From positions 1,798,001 to 1,862,000 of the forward strand of contig NZ_CP070619.1 of the NCBI RefSeq assembly GCF_017068395.1: 64,000 nt of DNA, in the 5' to 3' direction. The notes below the pieces were generated by a model. The model was not told the DNA's origin, did no database searches, and was given only the letters and a program-made list of their open reading frames with translations. Positions 54,848 through 63,468 of the stretch are shown in pieces. A program made the translations under genes and the position numbers. Numbering within the stretch: position 1 is the stretch's first letter; each line of letters starts with the position of its first letter. The stretch comes from Rhodococcus pseudokoreensis (GTDB taxonomy: Bacteria; Actinomycetota; Actinomycetes; Mycobacteriales; Mycobacteriaceae).

Positions 54848-55600
54848 ATGCAAGCCACGCAGACCACCTGGACCAGCACCGTCGTCGAACATCACCGACT
54901 GCGGCACGACCTCGCCGTCGTCCGCCTCGTCGGTGACTTCGTCCCGTTCGAGCCGGGGCAGTACGTGGACGTGAGCGTGCCCCAGAATCCGCGGCTGCTG
55001 CGCAGGCTCTCCCCCGCCCTTCCGCCGTCGCTGGACGGCAAACTCGAATTCCACGTCCGCACGGTGCCGGGTGGCTGGGTCAGCGGCGACATCGTCACGG
55101 GGACCTCGCCGGGCGACCAGTGGCAGATCCTCGAACCGCGCGGCACGATGTCCGTCGACGAGGACGGACCGGACGTCATCATGATCGCCGGCGGCACCGG
55201 CCTCGCCCCGTTCCGGTCGATCCTGCTGGACCTGTCGCGCAGGCCGAATCCGCCGCGGGTGTTCCTGTTCACGGGTGATCGGACACCGCGCGATCTCTAC
55301 GCGTCCGACATGCTGTACCTGCTGCTGCAGAATCTGCCGTGGCTCACCGTCATTCCGGTGGTGGAGAACGTCGCGAATCCGGACTGGACCGACGAATGGT
55401 ACGAGCGCACCAGAGTGGATGTGGGGTTCACCGAGGACGACCTCATCGAGGGCTCGCTGCCCGACGTCGTCACGTCCTACGGCGCGTTCACCGAGCACCA
55501 GGTGCTGGTGTGCGGTTCGGCGGCGATGGTCCGCGCCACCCTCGACCGGCTCCGCGACACCGGGACCCCTACCGAGAACATTCAGTTCGACCCGTACTGA
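54848..55600 (+). CDS. Stand-alone FAD/NAD reductase domain related to the flavohemoglobins
   Basis: 250 residues, homologous to the C-terminal two domains of both neighbours but with no globin. FAD segment EPGQYVDVSVPQNPRLLRRLSPALP (RRLS in place of RxYS), GGWVSGDIVTGTSPGDQW, NAD segment IAGGTGLAPFRSILLDL near 113 and VCGSAAMVRATLDRLRDTGTPTENIQFDPY at the end. It starts 60 bp after flavohemoglobin 1, on the same strand. It could reduce a separate globin or another acceptor. Confidence 0.85.
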   Translation: MQATQTTWTSTVVEHHRLRHDLAVVRLVGDFVPFEPGQYVDVSVPQNPRLLRRLSPALPPSLDGKLEFHVRTVPGGWVSGDIVTGTSPGDQWQILEPRGTMSVDEDGPDVIMIAGGTGLAPFRSILLDLSRRPNPPRVFLFTGDRTPRDLYASDMLYLLLQNLPWLTVIPVVENVANPDWTDEWYERTRVDVGFTEDDLIEGSLPDVVTSYGAFTEHQVLVCGSAAMVRATLDRLRDTGTPTENIQFDPY

Positions 55601-55609
55601 GCGGTCCGA

Positions 55610-56776
55610 TCAGTAGGACGGGTCGTGCCGGATGTTCTCCGGCGGCGTGCCTGCCGCGTGCAGCCGGAACTTGGTGGTGTTGATCATGGCCTCGGAGCCG
55701 ACGAGCTGGATGTCGCGTTCGGCCCACGTCCCGAAGTCGGCGACGACCTGTCCGACCTTGCCGGTCAGCCTGCGGTGCATGCCGGGCATCCCGGCACTGC
55801 CGGGGCCCGTGTACCACCACGGGTCCTCGTCTTCCTCGGTGACCGGGACGACGGTCAGCCACGGATTCTGCTCCGCGAGCGCCCACAGGGTGCCCAGGTC
55901 GTAGAGGTCGCAGGGGTACCGGCCCGCGAAGAAGAGGTGGACGCGCCGGTCCTGGCCGCGCTGCGACATCTGGAGGATCTGTGCGCGCAGCGGGGCGATG
56001 CCGGTCCCCGATCCGATCATGAGAATGTCGCGACCGTTCTCGTAGCGGATTCCGAGGTCGCCGAGCGGGGATCCGACCACCCACCGCTCGCCCACGAGTG
56101 TCTGGGTGACGATGGCGGGGCTCACCCAGCCGCCCGACACCCGGCGGACGTGGAACTCGATGATGCCCTGGTCGTTGGCGGGGTTCGCCGGCGACAGGTA
56201 CCGCCACATCCGGGGCCGGGACGGCACCTGCACGCTCACGAACTGACCTGCGGTGTACATCATCGGCTCGTCGAGTTGCAGTCGGATGATCGAGACGTCC
56301 TTGCGGACCTGCAGGTGCTCGATCACGGTCGCACCCCAGGCCGGCGGGCCGCTCTCGGCGTTGGCCGCGTCCATCATGGTGGCGGCGACGACGGCGAGGA
56401 CGTCGCGCCACGCCTGCTCGAGTTCGTCGGTCCACGGCTCGGTGGACGGGAATTGCTCGACGGCGGCGATCAGGGAGTTGCCGACGGCGACGTAGTGCGC
56501 GTCCTCGATCCCGTACTTGCGGTGGTCCCGGCCGAGTTGGGCGAGGTAGGCGAGGATCTGCCCGGAGTCCTCCTCGAGCCGCTCGATCACGTACTGGACG
56601 GCGGCGATCAGCCGGTCGCGTTGCTCGTCCATGGCGGCGGGGAAGAAGTCACGGGCTTCGGGATACCGGGCGAACAGCAGGGCATAGAAGGACCGCGACA
56701 GAGTCTGAGGCCCGTCCGGCACTGCCGCGATAGCCTTGAAACTCGACCGGACCAGCGATATTGCCTGTGAATCCAC
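55610..56776 (-). CDS. Type II flavohemoglobin 2
   Basis: 388 residues, same domain order as flavohemoglobin 1 and closely similar: Tyr31 (SFYALLFARYPEARDFFP), proximal His85 (GRDHRKYGIED), RPRMWRYLSPANPAND, GSGTGIAPLRAQILQM, EEDEDPWWYTGPG. Convergent with the reductase-only gene, 9 bp between stops. No ribosome site is obvious before ATG 56776. The acyl-CoA ligase gene starts well upstream on the same strand. Confidence 0.9.
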   Translation of the reverse strand: MDSQAISLVRSSFKAIAAVPDGPQTLSRSFYALLFARYPEARDFFPAAMDEQRDRLIAAVQYVIERLEEDSGQILAYLAQLGRDHRKYGIEDAHYVAVGNSLIAAVEQFPSTEPWTDELEQAWRDVLAVVAATMMDAANAESGPPAWGATVIEHLQVRKDVSIIRLQLDEPMMYTAGQFVSVQVPSRPRMWRYLSPANPANDQGIIEFHVRRVSGGWVSPAIVTQTLVGERWVVGSPLGDLGIRYENGRDILMIGSGTGIAPLRAQILQMSQRGQDRRVHLFFAGRYPCDLYDLGTLWALAEQNPWLTVVPVTEEDEDPWWYTGPGSAGMPGMHRRLTGKVGQVVADFGTWAERDIQLVGSEAMINTTKFRLHAAGTPPENIRHDPSY

Positions 56777-56887
56777 CGCGCATCCTCGTCACCGACCGAA
56801 CGCGGCCCCGCCGCGAAGTACTTGGGCAGACTATAGGCGTGGGCGCCACGCCGCAGACCAGGTCCCTTGTTTCTCGCCCCAGTCGTG

Positions 56888-58465
56888 CTATCCGACCGCT
56901 CGGTCTGCACTTTCCCAGTACCGGGAGCGCAACGCCTTCTTGTCCAGTTTGCCCAGCGGGGTCAGGGGCAGGGTGTCGACGAAATCGATCGACTTGGGGG
57001 CGTGCACCGACCCCTTCGCGGCCCGGACCCGTTCGACGAGTTCGGCGGCCTCCACCGTCTGCCCCGCCCGCAGCACCACGCACGCCTTGACGGCCTCGCC
57101 CCACTTCTCGTCCGGGACGCCGACCACCGCGACCGAGCCGACGGCGGGGTGCGCCGAGATGACGTCCTCGATCTCGCGGGGGAACACGTTGAATCCGCCG
57201 GTGACGATCATGTCCTTCTTGCGGTCGACGATCGTCATGAAACCGTCCTTGTCCTTGCGCGCGACGTCGCCCGTGTGCAGCCACCCACCGCGGAACGCCT
57301 CGGCGGTCTCGTCGGGTTTGTTCCAGTACCCCTTCATGACGAGGGGGCCGCGGACGCAGATCTCGCCGAGTTCGCCCTGCGGGACCTCGTTCAGGTCGTC
57401 GTCGAGCAGTGCCACGTTCAGCCAGGGCACGGGACGTCCGCACGTCGCGAGGCGGCTGGGATCGTCCGGCAGATGCTCCTCCTTCCGCAGCACCGCGATG
57501 GTCATTCCGCATTCGGTCTGGCCGTAGAACTGGAAGAAGATCTGGCCGAACTTCTCGATGCCCTCCTTCAGCCGGGCCGGCGACATCGCCGACGCTCCGT
57601 AGAACAGCGTCTGCAGGCTGGACACGTCCCGCTTCGGCAGGTCGGGATGATCCATCAGCAGGTAGATCATGGTGGGGACGAGCATCGTCGCGGAGATCTT
57701 GTGCTTCTCGATCGCCTCGAGCACGGCGCCGGGTTCGAACGCGGGCAGCACGATCAGCGCGCCGCCGCGCAGCAGGGTGGGGATGAAGAACGCCGCGCCG
57801 GCGTGCGACAGCGGCGTGCAGATGAGGAAACGCGGTTCGTCGGGCCACTGCCATTCGGCCATCTGGATCTGATTGAGGGTGGCGCCGGACTGGTAGGAGC
57901 CGACGACGCCCTTCGGCTTGCCGGTGGTGCCGCCGGTGTAGACCATGCTGCTGTTGTCGTCGGCGGCCACGTCCGCCGCCCGCAGGCGTTGCGGGGTGAA
58001 CGTCTCGGCGAGGGCCAGGATGTCGGTGCCCACCTCGGACGGTCCCAACGACAACACGTTCTCGATCGACGGCGACTGCGCCACCAGTTCGGCGGCGCGC
58101 CCCTCGAAGGCGGTGGGATCGAAGATCAGGGTCCGGATCTCGGCGTCGCCGACGATGTAGAGGTGGTCGTCGAGCGAGCCCATCGGGTTCAGTGCGCTGG
58201 CGCGGCATCCGGAGATCATGGTGGCGCCCATGCTGATGAGCACTTCGGGCCGGTTCTTGGACAGCATGGCGGTGCTCGTCCCCTTGCCGATCCCGAGCGA
58301 AGCCAGTGCCTGCGCAAAGCAACTGATCTGATCGCGCATCTCACCGCCGGTGAGAACGACGTCGCCGAGGTAGAGCGCCGGCTTGTCGGAATTGCGGTCC
58401 AGTGCAGTGATGAGGAGGTCTGCAGCGAAGGCGGGTCGATGCAGATCTGCGAACTCGTCGGTCAT
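56888..58465 (-). CDS. Acyl-CoA synthetase (AMP-forming)
   Basis: 525 residues of the ANL family. AMP-binding signature SSMVYTGGTTGKPKGVVGSY near 169-188, FYGQTECGMT near 315, GWLHTGDVARKDKDGFMTIVDRKKDMIVTGGFNVFPREIED near 398-438 (hinge and A8), and Lys in PLTPLGKLDKKALR near 508. It activates a carboxylic acid to its CoA ester; the acid is unknown. AAGGA six bases before ATG 58465 sets the start. A KstR-type box 100 bp upstream hints at a sterol- or lipid-linked role. Confidence 0.9.
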   Translation of the reverse strand: MTDEFADLHRPAFAADLLITALDRNSDKPALYLGDVVLTGGEMRDQISCFAQALASLGIGKGTSTAMLSKNRPEVLISMGATMISGCRASALNPMGSLDDHLYIVGDAEIRTLIFDPTAFEGRAAELVAQSPSIENVLSLGPSEVGTDILALAETFTPQRLRAADVAADDNSSMVYTGGTTGKPKGVVGSYQSGATLNQIQMAEWQWPDEPRFLICTPLSHAGAAFFIPTLLRGGALIVLPAFEPGAVLEAIEKHKISATMLVPTMIYLLMDHPDLPKRDVSSLQTLFYGASAMSPARLKEGIEKFGQIFFQFYGQTECGMTIAVLRKEEHLPDDPSRLATCGRPVPWLNVALLDDDLNEVPQGELGEICVRGPLVMKGYWNKPDETAEAFRGGWLHTGDVARKDKDGFMTIVDRKKDMIVTGGFNVFPREIEDVISAHPAVGSVAVVGVPDEKWGEAVKACVVLRAGQTVEAAELVERVRAAKGSVHAPKSIDFVDTLPLTPLGKLDKKALRSRYWESADRAVG

Positions 58466-58565
58466 CTGTGATCCTTCTACTCCCGCGAGGCCGGGGTGCG
58501 TCGTCCGGCGGTCTGGATTTTCTGTGTCCTGGGTCACCGACACCCTAACCGGAAACCGGCAAAAC

Positions 58566-58579
58566 TGAAACCTGTTCCA
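58566..58579. promoter_or_regulatory. KstR-type box
   Basis: TGAAACCTGTTCCA fits the published KstR consensus TnnAACnnGTTnnA at every fixed base. It lies between the divergent acyl-CoA ligase (start 58465) and cinA-like gene (start 58640). Confidence 0.6.
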
Positions 58580-58639
58580 CTCACGTCGCGGGTGGCGATC
58601 ACCGCTCCCGGCCGGGTCACGTCCGATAACGTGAGATCC

Positions 58640-59134
58640 ATGACTCCGCAAGATCGGGTTGCCGAACGGATCTCGACAGCGGCCCGGAACGCGCACGTCT
58701 TCCTCGCGACGGCGGAATCCCTCACCGGCGGGCAGATCTCGTGCCTTCTCGGCGCGGCACCGGCGTCCTCCGACTGGTACCGGGGCAGCGTGGTCGCCTA
58801 TTCCAGCGAGGTGAAACATCGGGTGCTGAAGGTGCCCGACGGTCCCGTCGTCAGCGAGGCCAGTGCCCGCGCGATGGCGGGGGCGGTCGCGGAACTGCTC
58901 GGAGCCGACATCGCCGTCGCGGTGACCGGGGCGGGCGGGCCCGACCCCCAGGACGGGCAACCCCCGGGCACCGTCTGGTTCGGACTCTTCGCCCACGGCC
59001 GCATCGACACGGAGATGCACCGCTTCGACGGCGAACCGCAGGACGTCGTGACGGCCACGACCGCACACGCACTGGTCCTGCTCGAGCAGGCGCTGACCTC
59101 GGTGCCGGGCCGCGTGCCTCCACCCGTCGCGTAA
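58640..59134 (+). CDS. CinA C-terminal-type protein (nicotinamide-nucleotide amidase)
   Basis: 164 residues, only the PncC domain of CinA. FLATAESLTGGQISCLLGAAPASSDWYRGSVVAYSSEVKHRVLKVP near 23-67 holds the catalytic Ser/Thr-Tyr-Lys set (AESLTGG, YS, K), and VAVTGAGGPDPQDGQPPGTVWFG near 95-117 is the second motif. It deamidates NMN to NaMN in pyridine nucleotide recycling. ATG 58640 is chosen from the domain start. Confidence 0.9.
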   Translation: MTPQDRVAERISTAARNAHVFLATAESLTGGQISCLLGAAPASSDWYRGSVVAYSSEVKHRVLKVPDGPVVSEASARAMAGAVAELLGADIAVAVTGAGGPDPQDGQPPGTVWFGLFAHGRIDTEMHRFDGEPQDVVTATTAHALVLLEQALTSVPGRVPPPVA

Positions 59135-59192
59135 ATCTCCGGGAGCCGGGTAATCGTCCGCGAGGGCACCGCCACACCCGAGGAGGATTTCC

Positions 59193-59600
59193 GTGCCGAA
59201 GACCACCGAGAGCGGCAAGCCGAAGAAGAGCGAACTCCCCGAGACCCTGAAGAAGTCGCCCGAGAAGGCGCAGCGCACGTTCGCCAAGGTGTACGACTCC
59301 GCTATGGACCAGTACGGGGACGAGGAACGAGCGCACCGCGTCGCGTTCGACGCCCTCAAACACAGCTACGAGAAGGTCGGCGACCACTGGGAGGCCAAGG
59401 CCGAGAAGGGCCCTTCCGACGAGCGGGCGGAGAGCGGCGGCCCGAACCCGTCCGGTGAGACCGCCGAGGGCGTCGACGCCAACGCGAGCAAGGAGCACCT
59501 GATGCACCTCGCGCAGCGACTCGACATCCACGGCCGATCGACCATGACCAAGGACGAACTCGTCGAGGCCCTCGTCAAGGCCAACCGGAGAGCACGATGA
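59193..59600 (+). CDS. ChaB-family protein with Rho-N/SAP-like C-terminus
   Basis: 135 residues: ChaB-like domain LPETLKKSPEKAQRTFAKVYDSAMDQYGDEERAHRVAFDALKHSYEKVGDHW (15-66), an acidic linker, then a SAP/Rho-N-type helix pair (ASKEHLMHLAQRLDIHGRSTMTKDELVEALVKANRR). GGAGGA five bases before GTG 59193. Its stop overlaps the next ATG (ATGA), so it is coupled to the alcohol dehydrogenase. Often stress linked in actinobacteria; role not proven. Confidence 0.85.
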   Translation: MPKTTESGKPKKSELPETLKKSPEKAQRTFAKVYDSAMDQYGDEERAHRVAFDALKHSYEKVGDHWEAKAEKGPSDERAESGGPNPSGETAEGVDANASKEHLMHLAQRLDIHGRSTMTKDELVEALVKANRRAR

Positions 59601-60778
59601 GAGCCGTCACCTGGCAGGGCAGGCAGAAGGTCAGCGTCGACACCGTGCCCGACCCGGTGATCGAACAGAAGACGGACGCGATCGTCGAGATCACCACCAC
59701 CAACATCTGCGGTTCCGACCTGCACCTGTACGAGGTACTCGGCGCGTTCATGAGCGAGGGCGACATCCTCGGGCACGAGCCGATGGGCATCGTCCGCGAG
59801 GTGGGGTCCGAGGTGACCGACGTGAAGGTCGGTGACCGGGTGGTCATCCCGTTCCAGATATCCTGCGGCAGTTGCCACATGTGCGACCGGAAGCTGTTCA
59901 CCCAGTGCGAGGTCACGCAGATCCGGGACGAGGGCATGGGCGCGGCACTGTTCGGCTACTCGAAGTTGTACGGCAGCGTCCCCGGCGGTCAGGCCGAGTA
60001 TCTCCGGGTGCCGCATGTGAAAAACACCCACATCAAGGTCCCGGAGGGCCCACCGGATTCGCGGTTCGTGTACCTGTCCGACGTGCTGCCGACGGCATGG
60101 CAGGCCGTCGAATACGCGAACGTGCCCGACGGTGGCTCCGTCGTCGTTCTCGGGCTCGGTCCGATCGGCGACATGGCGGCACGCATCGCCGCGCACAAGG
60201 GTTTTCGGGTCATCGGTGTGGATCTCGTGCCCGAGCGTCTCGCCCGCGCGAAGGCGCGGCAGATCGAGACGGTCGACCTGAACGACGCCGGGAGCGAACT
60301 CGGCGGCCTCATCCGGGACATGACCCACGGCCGCGGTCCCGATTCCGTCATCGACGCCGTCGGTATGGAGGCGCACGGCTCCCCCACCGCGAAACTCCTG
60401 CAGCAGGTCACGTCGTTTCTTCCCGACGCCGTCGCGGCCCCGCTGATGTCGACGGTGGGAATCGATCGCCTGCACGCCCTGTACTCGGCCATCGACATCG
60501 TGCGGCGCGGCGGCACCATCTCACTCAGCGGGGTGTACGGCGGGATGGCCGACCCGATCCCGATGCTCACGTTGTTCGACAAGCAGATTCAGCTGCACAT
60601 GGGCCAGGCCAACGTCAAGCGGTGGGCCCCGGACATCCTGCCGCTGCTCACTGACGACGACCCCCTCGGCGTCGACACGTTCGCCACTCACGAGCTGCCC
60701 CTGGACCACGCACCGCACGCGTACGAGATCTTCCAGAAGAAGCAGGACGGCGCGGTGAAGATCCTCCTGAAGCCGTAA
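59597..60778 (+). CDS. Zinc-dependent alcohol dehydrogenase, formaldehyde-dehydrogenase-like
   Basis: 393 residues, medium-chain dehydrogenase. Catalytic zinc site NICGSDLHLYE (Cys38, and GHE at 59-61); structural zinc cysteines in SCGSCHMCDRKLFTQC near 89-104; NAD motif VLGLGPIGDMAARIAAHKG near 184-202. The long middle insertion and GQANVKRWAPDILPLL end match the glutathione-independent formaldehyde dehydrogenase subgroup. Starts in the ATGA overlap with the ChaB gene; PfpI follows after 26 bp. Confidence 0.9.
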   Translation: MRAVTWQGRQKVSVDTVPDPVIEQKTDAIVEITTTNICGSDLHLYEVLGAFMSEGDILGHEPMGIVREVGSEVTDVKVGDRVVIPFQISCGSCHMCDRKLFTQCEVTQIRDEGMGAALFGYSKLYGSVPGGQAEYLRVPHVKNTHIKVPEGPPDSRFVYLSDVLPTAWQAVEYANVPDGGSVVVLGLGPIGDMAARIAAHKGFRVIGVDLVPERLARAKARQIETVDLNDAGSELGGLIRDMTHGRGPDSVIDAVGMEAHGSPTAKLLQQVTSFLPDAVAAPLMSTVGIDRLHALYSAIDIVRRGGTISLSGVYGGMADPIPMLTLFDKQIQLHMGQANVKRWAPDILPLLTDDDPLGVDTFATHELPLDHAPHAYEIFQKKQDGAVKILLKP

Positions 60779-60804
60779 CACTCTCCCGTCGAAAGGAATT
60801 GCCC

Positions 60805-61365
60805 ATGACATCGGCAGACACACTGCGCGGCCGGAAGGTCGCGATCCTCGCCACCGACGGCGTCGAGGAAGTCGAACTCGTCGAACCCCGTGCCGCCGTC
60901 GAGAAGGCCGGTGCGCAGGTGCGCCTGATCTCGCTGTCCCCCGGCAAGATCCAGGCGATGAGCTCGGATGTGAACGCGACAGGCACCTATGCCGTCGACG
61001 CCGTCGTCGGCGACGTGTCCGCCGCCGACTTCGACGCACTGATCCTGCCGGGCGGCACCACGAACCCCGACCACCTCCGGATGGAGTCGGCCGTCGGATT
61101 CGTCCGCGACTTCGTCAATTCGGGCAAACCGGTGGGCGTGATCTGCCACGGACCGTGGACCCTCGTCGAGGCCGATGTCGTCCGCGGCCGCACGCTCACG
61201 TCGTATCCGAGCGTGCGCACCGACATCCGCAACGCGGGCGGGACCGTCGTCGACGAGGAAGTGGTGGTCGACAACGGATTGGTCTCCAGCCGCAATCCCG
61301 GCGACCTCCCCGCGTTCTGCGCGAAGATCGTCGAGGAATTCGCCGAGGGTCGCTACCCGCGGTGA
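60805..61365 (+). CDS. DJ-1/PfpI-family protein
   Basis: 186 residues. Catalytic-type Cys in GVICHGPWTLVEADVVRGR near 113-131 (the nucleophile elbow CHG), Glu near 20-25 (VEEVELVEP), and the PfpI-like YPSVRTDIRNAGG. Members act as glyoxalases, deglycases or chaperones; a DJ-1/YhbO-type stress role is likely. AAAGGA before ATG 60805. Third gene of the ChaB-dehydrogenase-PfpI operon. Confidence 0.88.
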   Translation: MTSADTLRGRKVAILATDGVEEVELVEPRAAVEKAGAQVRLISLSPGKIQAMSSDVNATGTYAVDAVVGDVSAADFDALILPGGTTNPDHLRMESAVGFVRDFVNSGKPVGVICHGPWTLVEADVVRGRTLTSYPSVRTDIRNAGGTVVDEEVVVDNGLVSSRNPGDLPAFCAKIVEEFAEGRYPR

Positions 61366-61380
61366 TTTAACCGGGTGTCG

Positions 61381-62568
61381 TCATCCGGCATCGGGGACCG
61401 TCACCACCACCCGGGTGCCCGATCCGGGCGAGGAGGTCACGTCGAAGGTGCCGCCGAGGCTCTCGACCCGCACGATGTGCGACGCCAACCCGATGTGCCC
61501 CTGCGCCACCCGTTCCGGGACGACGGCGGGATCGAATCCGGTGCCGTCGTCGGCGACCGTCAACGTGGTCAGCCCACCGGCGCGGGTGAGCGCGAGTTCG
61601 ACCGTCGTGGCTCGCGCGTGCTTGGTGACGTTGGTGAGCAGTTCCCGGGCCACCCGGTACAGCAGTTCCTGGCAGTCGGGGTGACCGACGTCGTCGAGGC
61701 TCACCGACATCTCGATCTCACCGCGCCGGGCGAAGTGGTCCGCGAGTTCCCGCAGCGCCGCGGTCAGACCCAGCTGCGCGAGTACCTGCGGGTGCAGGGT
61801 GGTGACGGTGGAGCGCAGTTGCGCCGCGGTCTCGCGGAGAGCGGTTTCGGCGGCGTCGAGTTGCGCGTCCGGGTGCCGCTCCAGCGCCTCCTCCACATCC
61901 AGCCGCGCTGCGAGGACATTCTGCAGGGGCCCGTCGTGGAGGTGCTCGGCGAGTTGCCGCCGCTCGCGTTCCTCGGCGCCCATCGATTCCGCGATCAGCT
62001 GCCTGCGCACGTCCATCAGCGAGATGACCGTCGCGGAACGTCGCACCAGCACGTACGACAACGCCGTCGTCGCGGCCGCGAGCCACAACAGGAATCCGAA
62101 GTAGAGGTACACCTCGTCGGGGAAACCCACGAGGTCGTCGCGTTTCGAGTACACGATCCACACCACCTGGTACCCGACGGCGGTGCAGACCCCGACGATC
62201 GCCGTCAGCCGCGGCCGGTACTGGAACGCCACCGAGATCGGCAGCAGGAAGAACACCGGCAGCAGCACCGACGTCGCGCCGCCCGACGCGATGCACAACG
62301 CCACCACGGCGGAGACGTCCGCGGCGGTGGACACCCAGCCCGCCCACGGACCGACGTCCCGGACGAGGACGAAGATCAGCCAGCCGGCCGCGAGCAGCGC
62401 ATATCCGATCAGGAGCCCGGCGAACACGTCGGGCTGCCAGTGCGTCACGCTGATCACCGGCCCGAGGAGCGCCATCAGCCCGATCAGCGGTAGCCGGAGA
62501 ATGGCGGTCACCCGGACCGCCTCGGTGGTGTAGCGCCGGACTACGCGACTCTGCGACGTCTCGCGCAC
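61381..62568 (-). CDS. NarL-type sensor histidine kinase
   Basis: 395 residues: five to six N-terminal membrane helices (about 20-175) with almost no extracellular domain, a HisKA_3 dimerisation domain with phospho-His211 in EHLHDGPLQNVL, and an HATPase_c domain (LTNVTKHARATTVELALTRAGGLTTLTVADDGTGFDP and GHIGLASHIVRVESLGGTFDVTSSPGSGT). The membrane core probably senses membrane state or a small lipophilic signal. GTG start 62568, 1 bp after the response regulator's stop. Confidence 0.92.
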   Translation of the reverse strand: MRETSQSRVVRRYTTEAVRVTAILRLPLIGLMALLGPVISVTHWQPDVFAGLLIGYALLAAGWLIFVLVRDVGPWAGWVSTAADVSAVVALCIASGGATSVLLPVFFLLPISVAFQYRPRLTAIVGVCTAVGYQVVWIVYSKRDDLVGFPDEVYLYFGFLLWLAAATTALSYVLVRRSATVISLMDVRRQLIAESMGAEERERRQLAEHLHDGPLQNVLAARLDVEEALERHPDAQLDAAETALRETAAQLRSTVTTLHPQVLAQLGLTAALRELADHFARRGEIEMSVSLDDVGHPDCQELLYRVARELLTNVTKHARATTVELALTRAGGLTTLTVADDGTGFDPAVVPERVAQGHIGLASHIVRVESLGGTFDVTSSPGSGTRVVVTVPDAG

Positions 62569-62569
62569 G

Positions 62570-63205
62570 TCACTCCAGCAAACCGCGTCGCATCGCCTCG
62601 GCCACGGCGGCCGCGCGGTCGCTCACCCCGAGCTTCTCGTAGAGGCGCTGGACGTGGGTCTTGACCGTCGACGGCGCCAGGTACAGCTCCCCGGCGATCG
62701 TGGGGATGCTCTGGCCGCGTGCGATGAGCGCCAGCACTTCCTTCTCCCGGCCGCTCAGCACCGGCCCGACCGGTTCGCTGCGGCGCCGCACCTCGCCGGC
62801 CAGCCCGACGGCGAGGGAGGCGGGCAGGACGTCGCGGCCCTGAGCGCAGTCGAGGACTGCCTTCACGATCTCCGCCCTGGTCGACTCCTTCGGCAGGAAT
62901 CCCGCCGCCCCCTCCTGCAGCGCGTGGTAGACGATCGCGGACTCGTCGTGCGCCGACAGCAGCAGCACCCGGGTGGCGAGTTCGGCACGCCGCACGGCCG
63001 CCGCCACCTGCGAACCGTCCAGTTCCGGCATCCGGTAGTCGAGGAGCGCGACGTCGGGGGCGAGTTCACGGATCAGGGCGAGCGCCGCCGCACCGTCGTC
63101 CGCCTCGCCGACGACCTCGATGTCGCCGCTCGCGAGGAGGGCCCGCACGACGCCGTCCCGGAAGATCGGGTGATCGTCGCCCACCACGACCCGCACGGCG
63201 GTCAC
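62570..63205 (-). CDS. NarL/FixJ-type response regulator
   Basis: 211 residues: receiver domain with acidic pair Asp10-Asp11, phospho-Asp56 (VALLDYRMPELDG), Ser/Thr (LLLSAHDES) and Lys (GFLPKEST), then a LuxR-type HTH (LSGREKEVLALIARGQSIPTIAGELYLAPSTVKTHVQRLYEKLGVSDRAAAVAEAMRRG). GTG 63205 matches the receiver start; longer frames run into the promoter region. Operon with the kinase. The 28-bp palindrome at 63291 may be its site. Confidence 0.92.
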   Translation of the reverse strand: MTAVRVVVGDDHPIFRDGVVRALLASGDIEVVGEADDGAAALALIRELAPDVALLDYRMPELDGSQVAAAVRRAELATRVLLLSAHDESAIVYHALQEGAAGFLPKESTRAEIVKAVLDCAQGRDVLPASLAVGLAGEVRRRSEPVGPVLSGREKEVLALIARGQSIPTIAGELYLAPSTVKTHVQRLYEKLGVSDRAAAVAEAMRRGLLE

Positions 63206-63290
63206 GGCGCGGTCCGATCCGGGTCGGCTCCGGCGAAGTCCATTGCTCACTTTCTCACGAGACCGGGCCCGCGCGGAGCACTTCGCGGCG

Positions 63291-63318
63291 CCGGTGTCCC
63301 CCGATCGGGGGACACCGG
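63291..63318. promoter_or_regulatory. Perfect 28-bp palindrome
   Basis: CCGGTGTCCCCCGA and its exact complement with no spacer, 86 bp upstream of the response regulator gene and 150 bp before the divergent secreted-protein gene. It could be an operator, a terminator-like hairpin of an unseen transcript, or a separate repeat type. Confidence 0.7.
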
Positions 63319-63468
63319 ATTCATCCCGCCCTCGGTCCTGTCGGTGGACAGACTGCGGCGCACATTCGCGACATAGTTGGTGCACACCGGAAAACGGGGA
63401 GATCGGAAAACGAAAACCCCACGGCCCCAGACGTTCCCCCCAAGAGTCACAACTCAGGAGAAGCCATC

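Noticed and set aside
56888..59359. 823-residue acyl-CoA ligase with long N-terminal extension
   Set aside because: The first 298 residues are antisense to cinA/ChaB and lack motifs; ATG 58465 has a good ribosome site.
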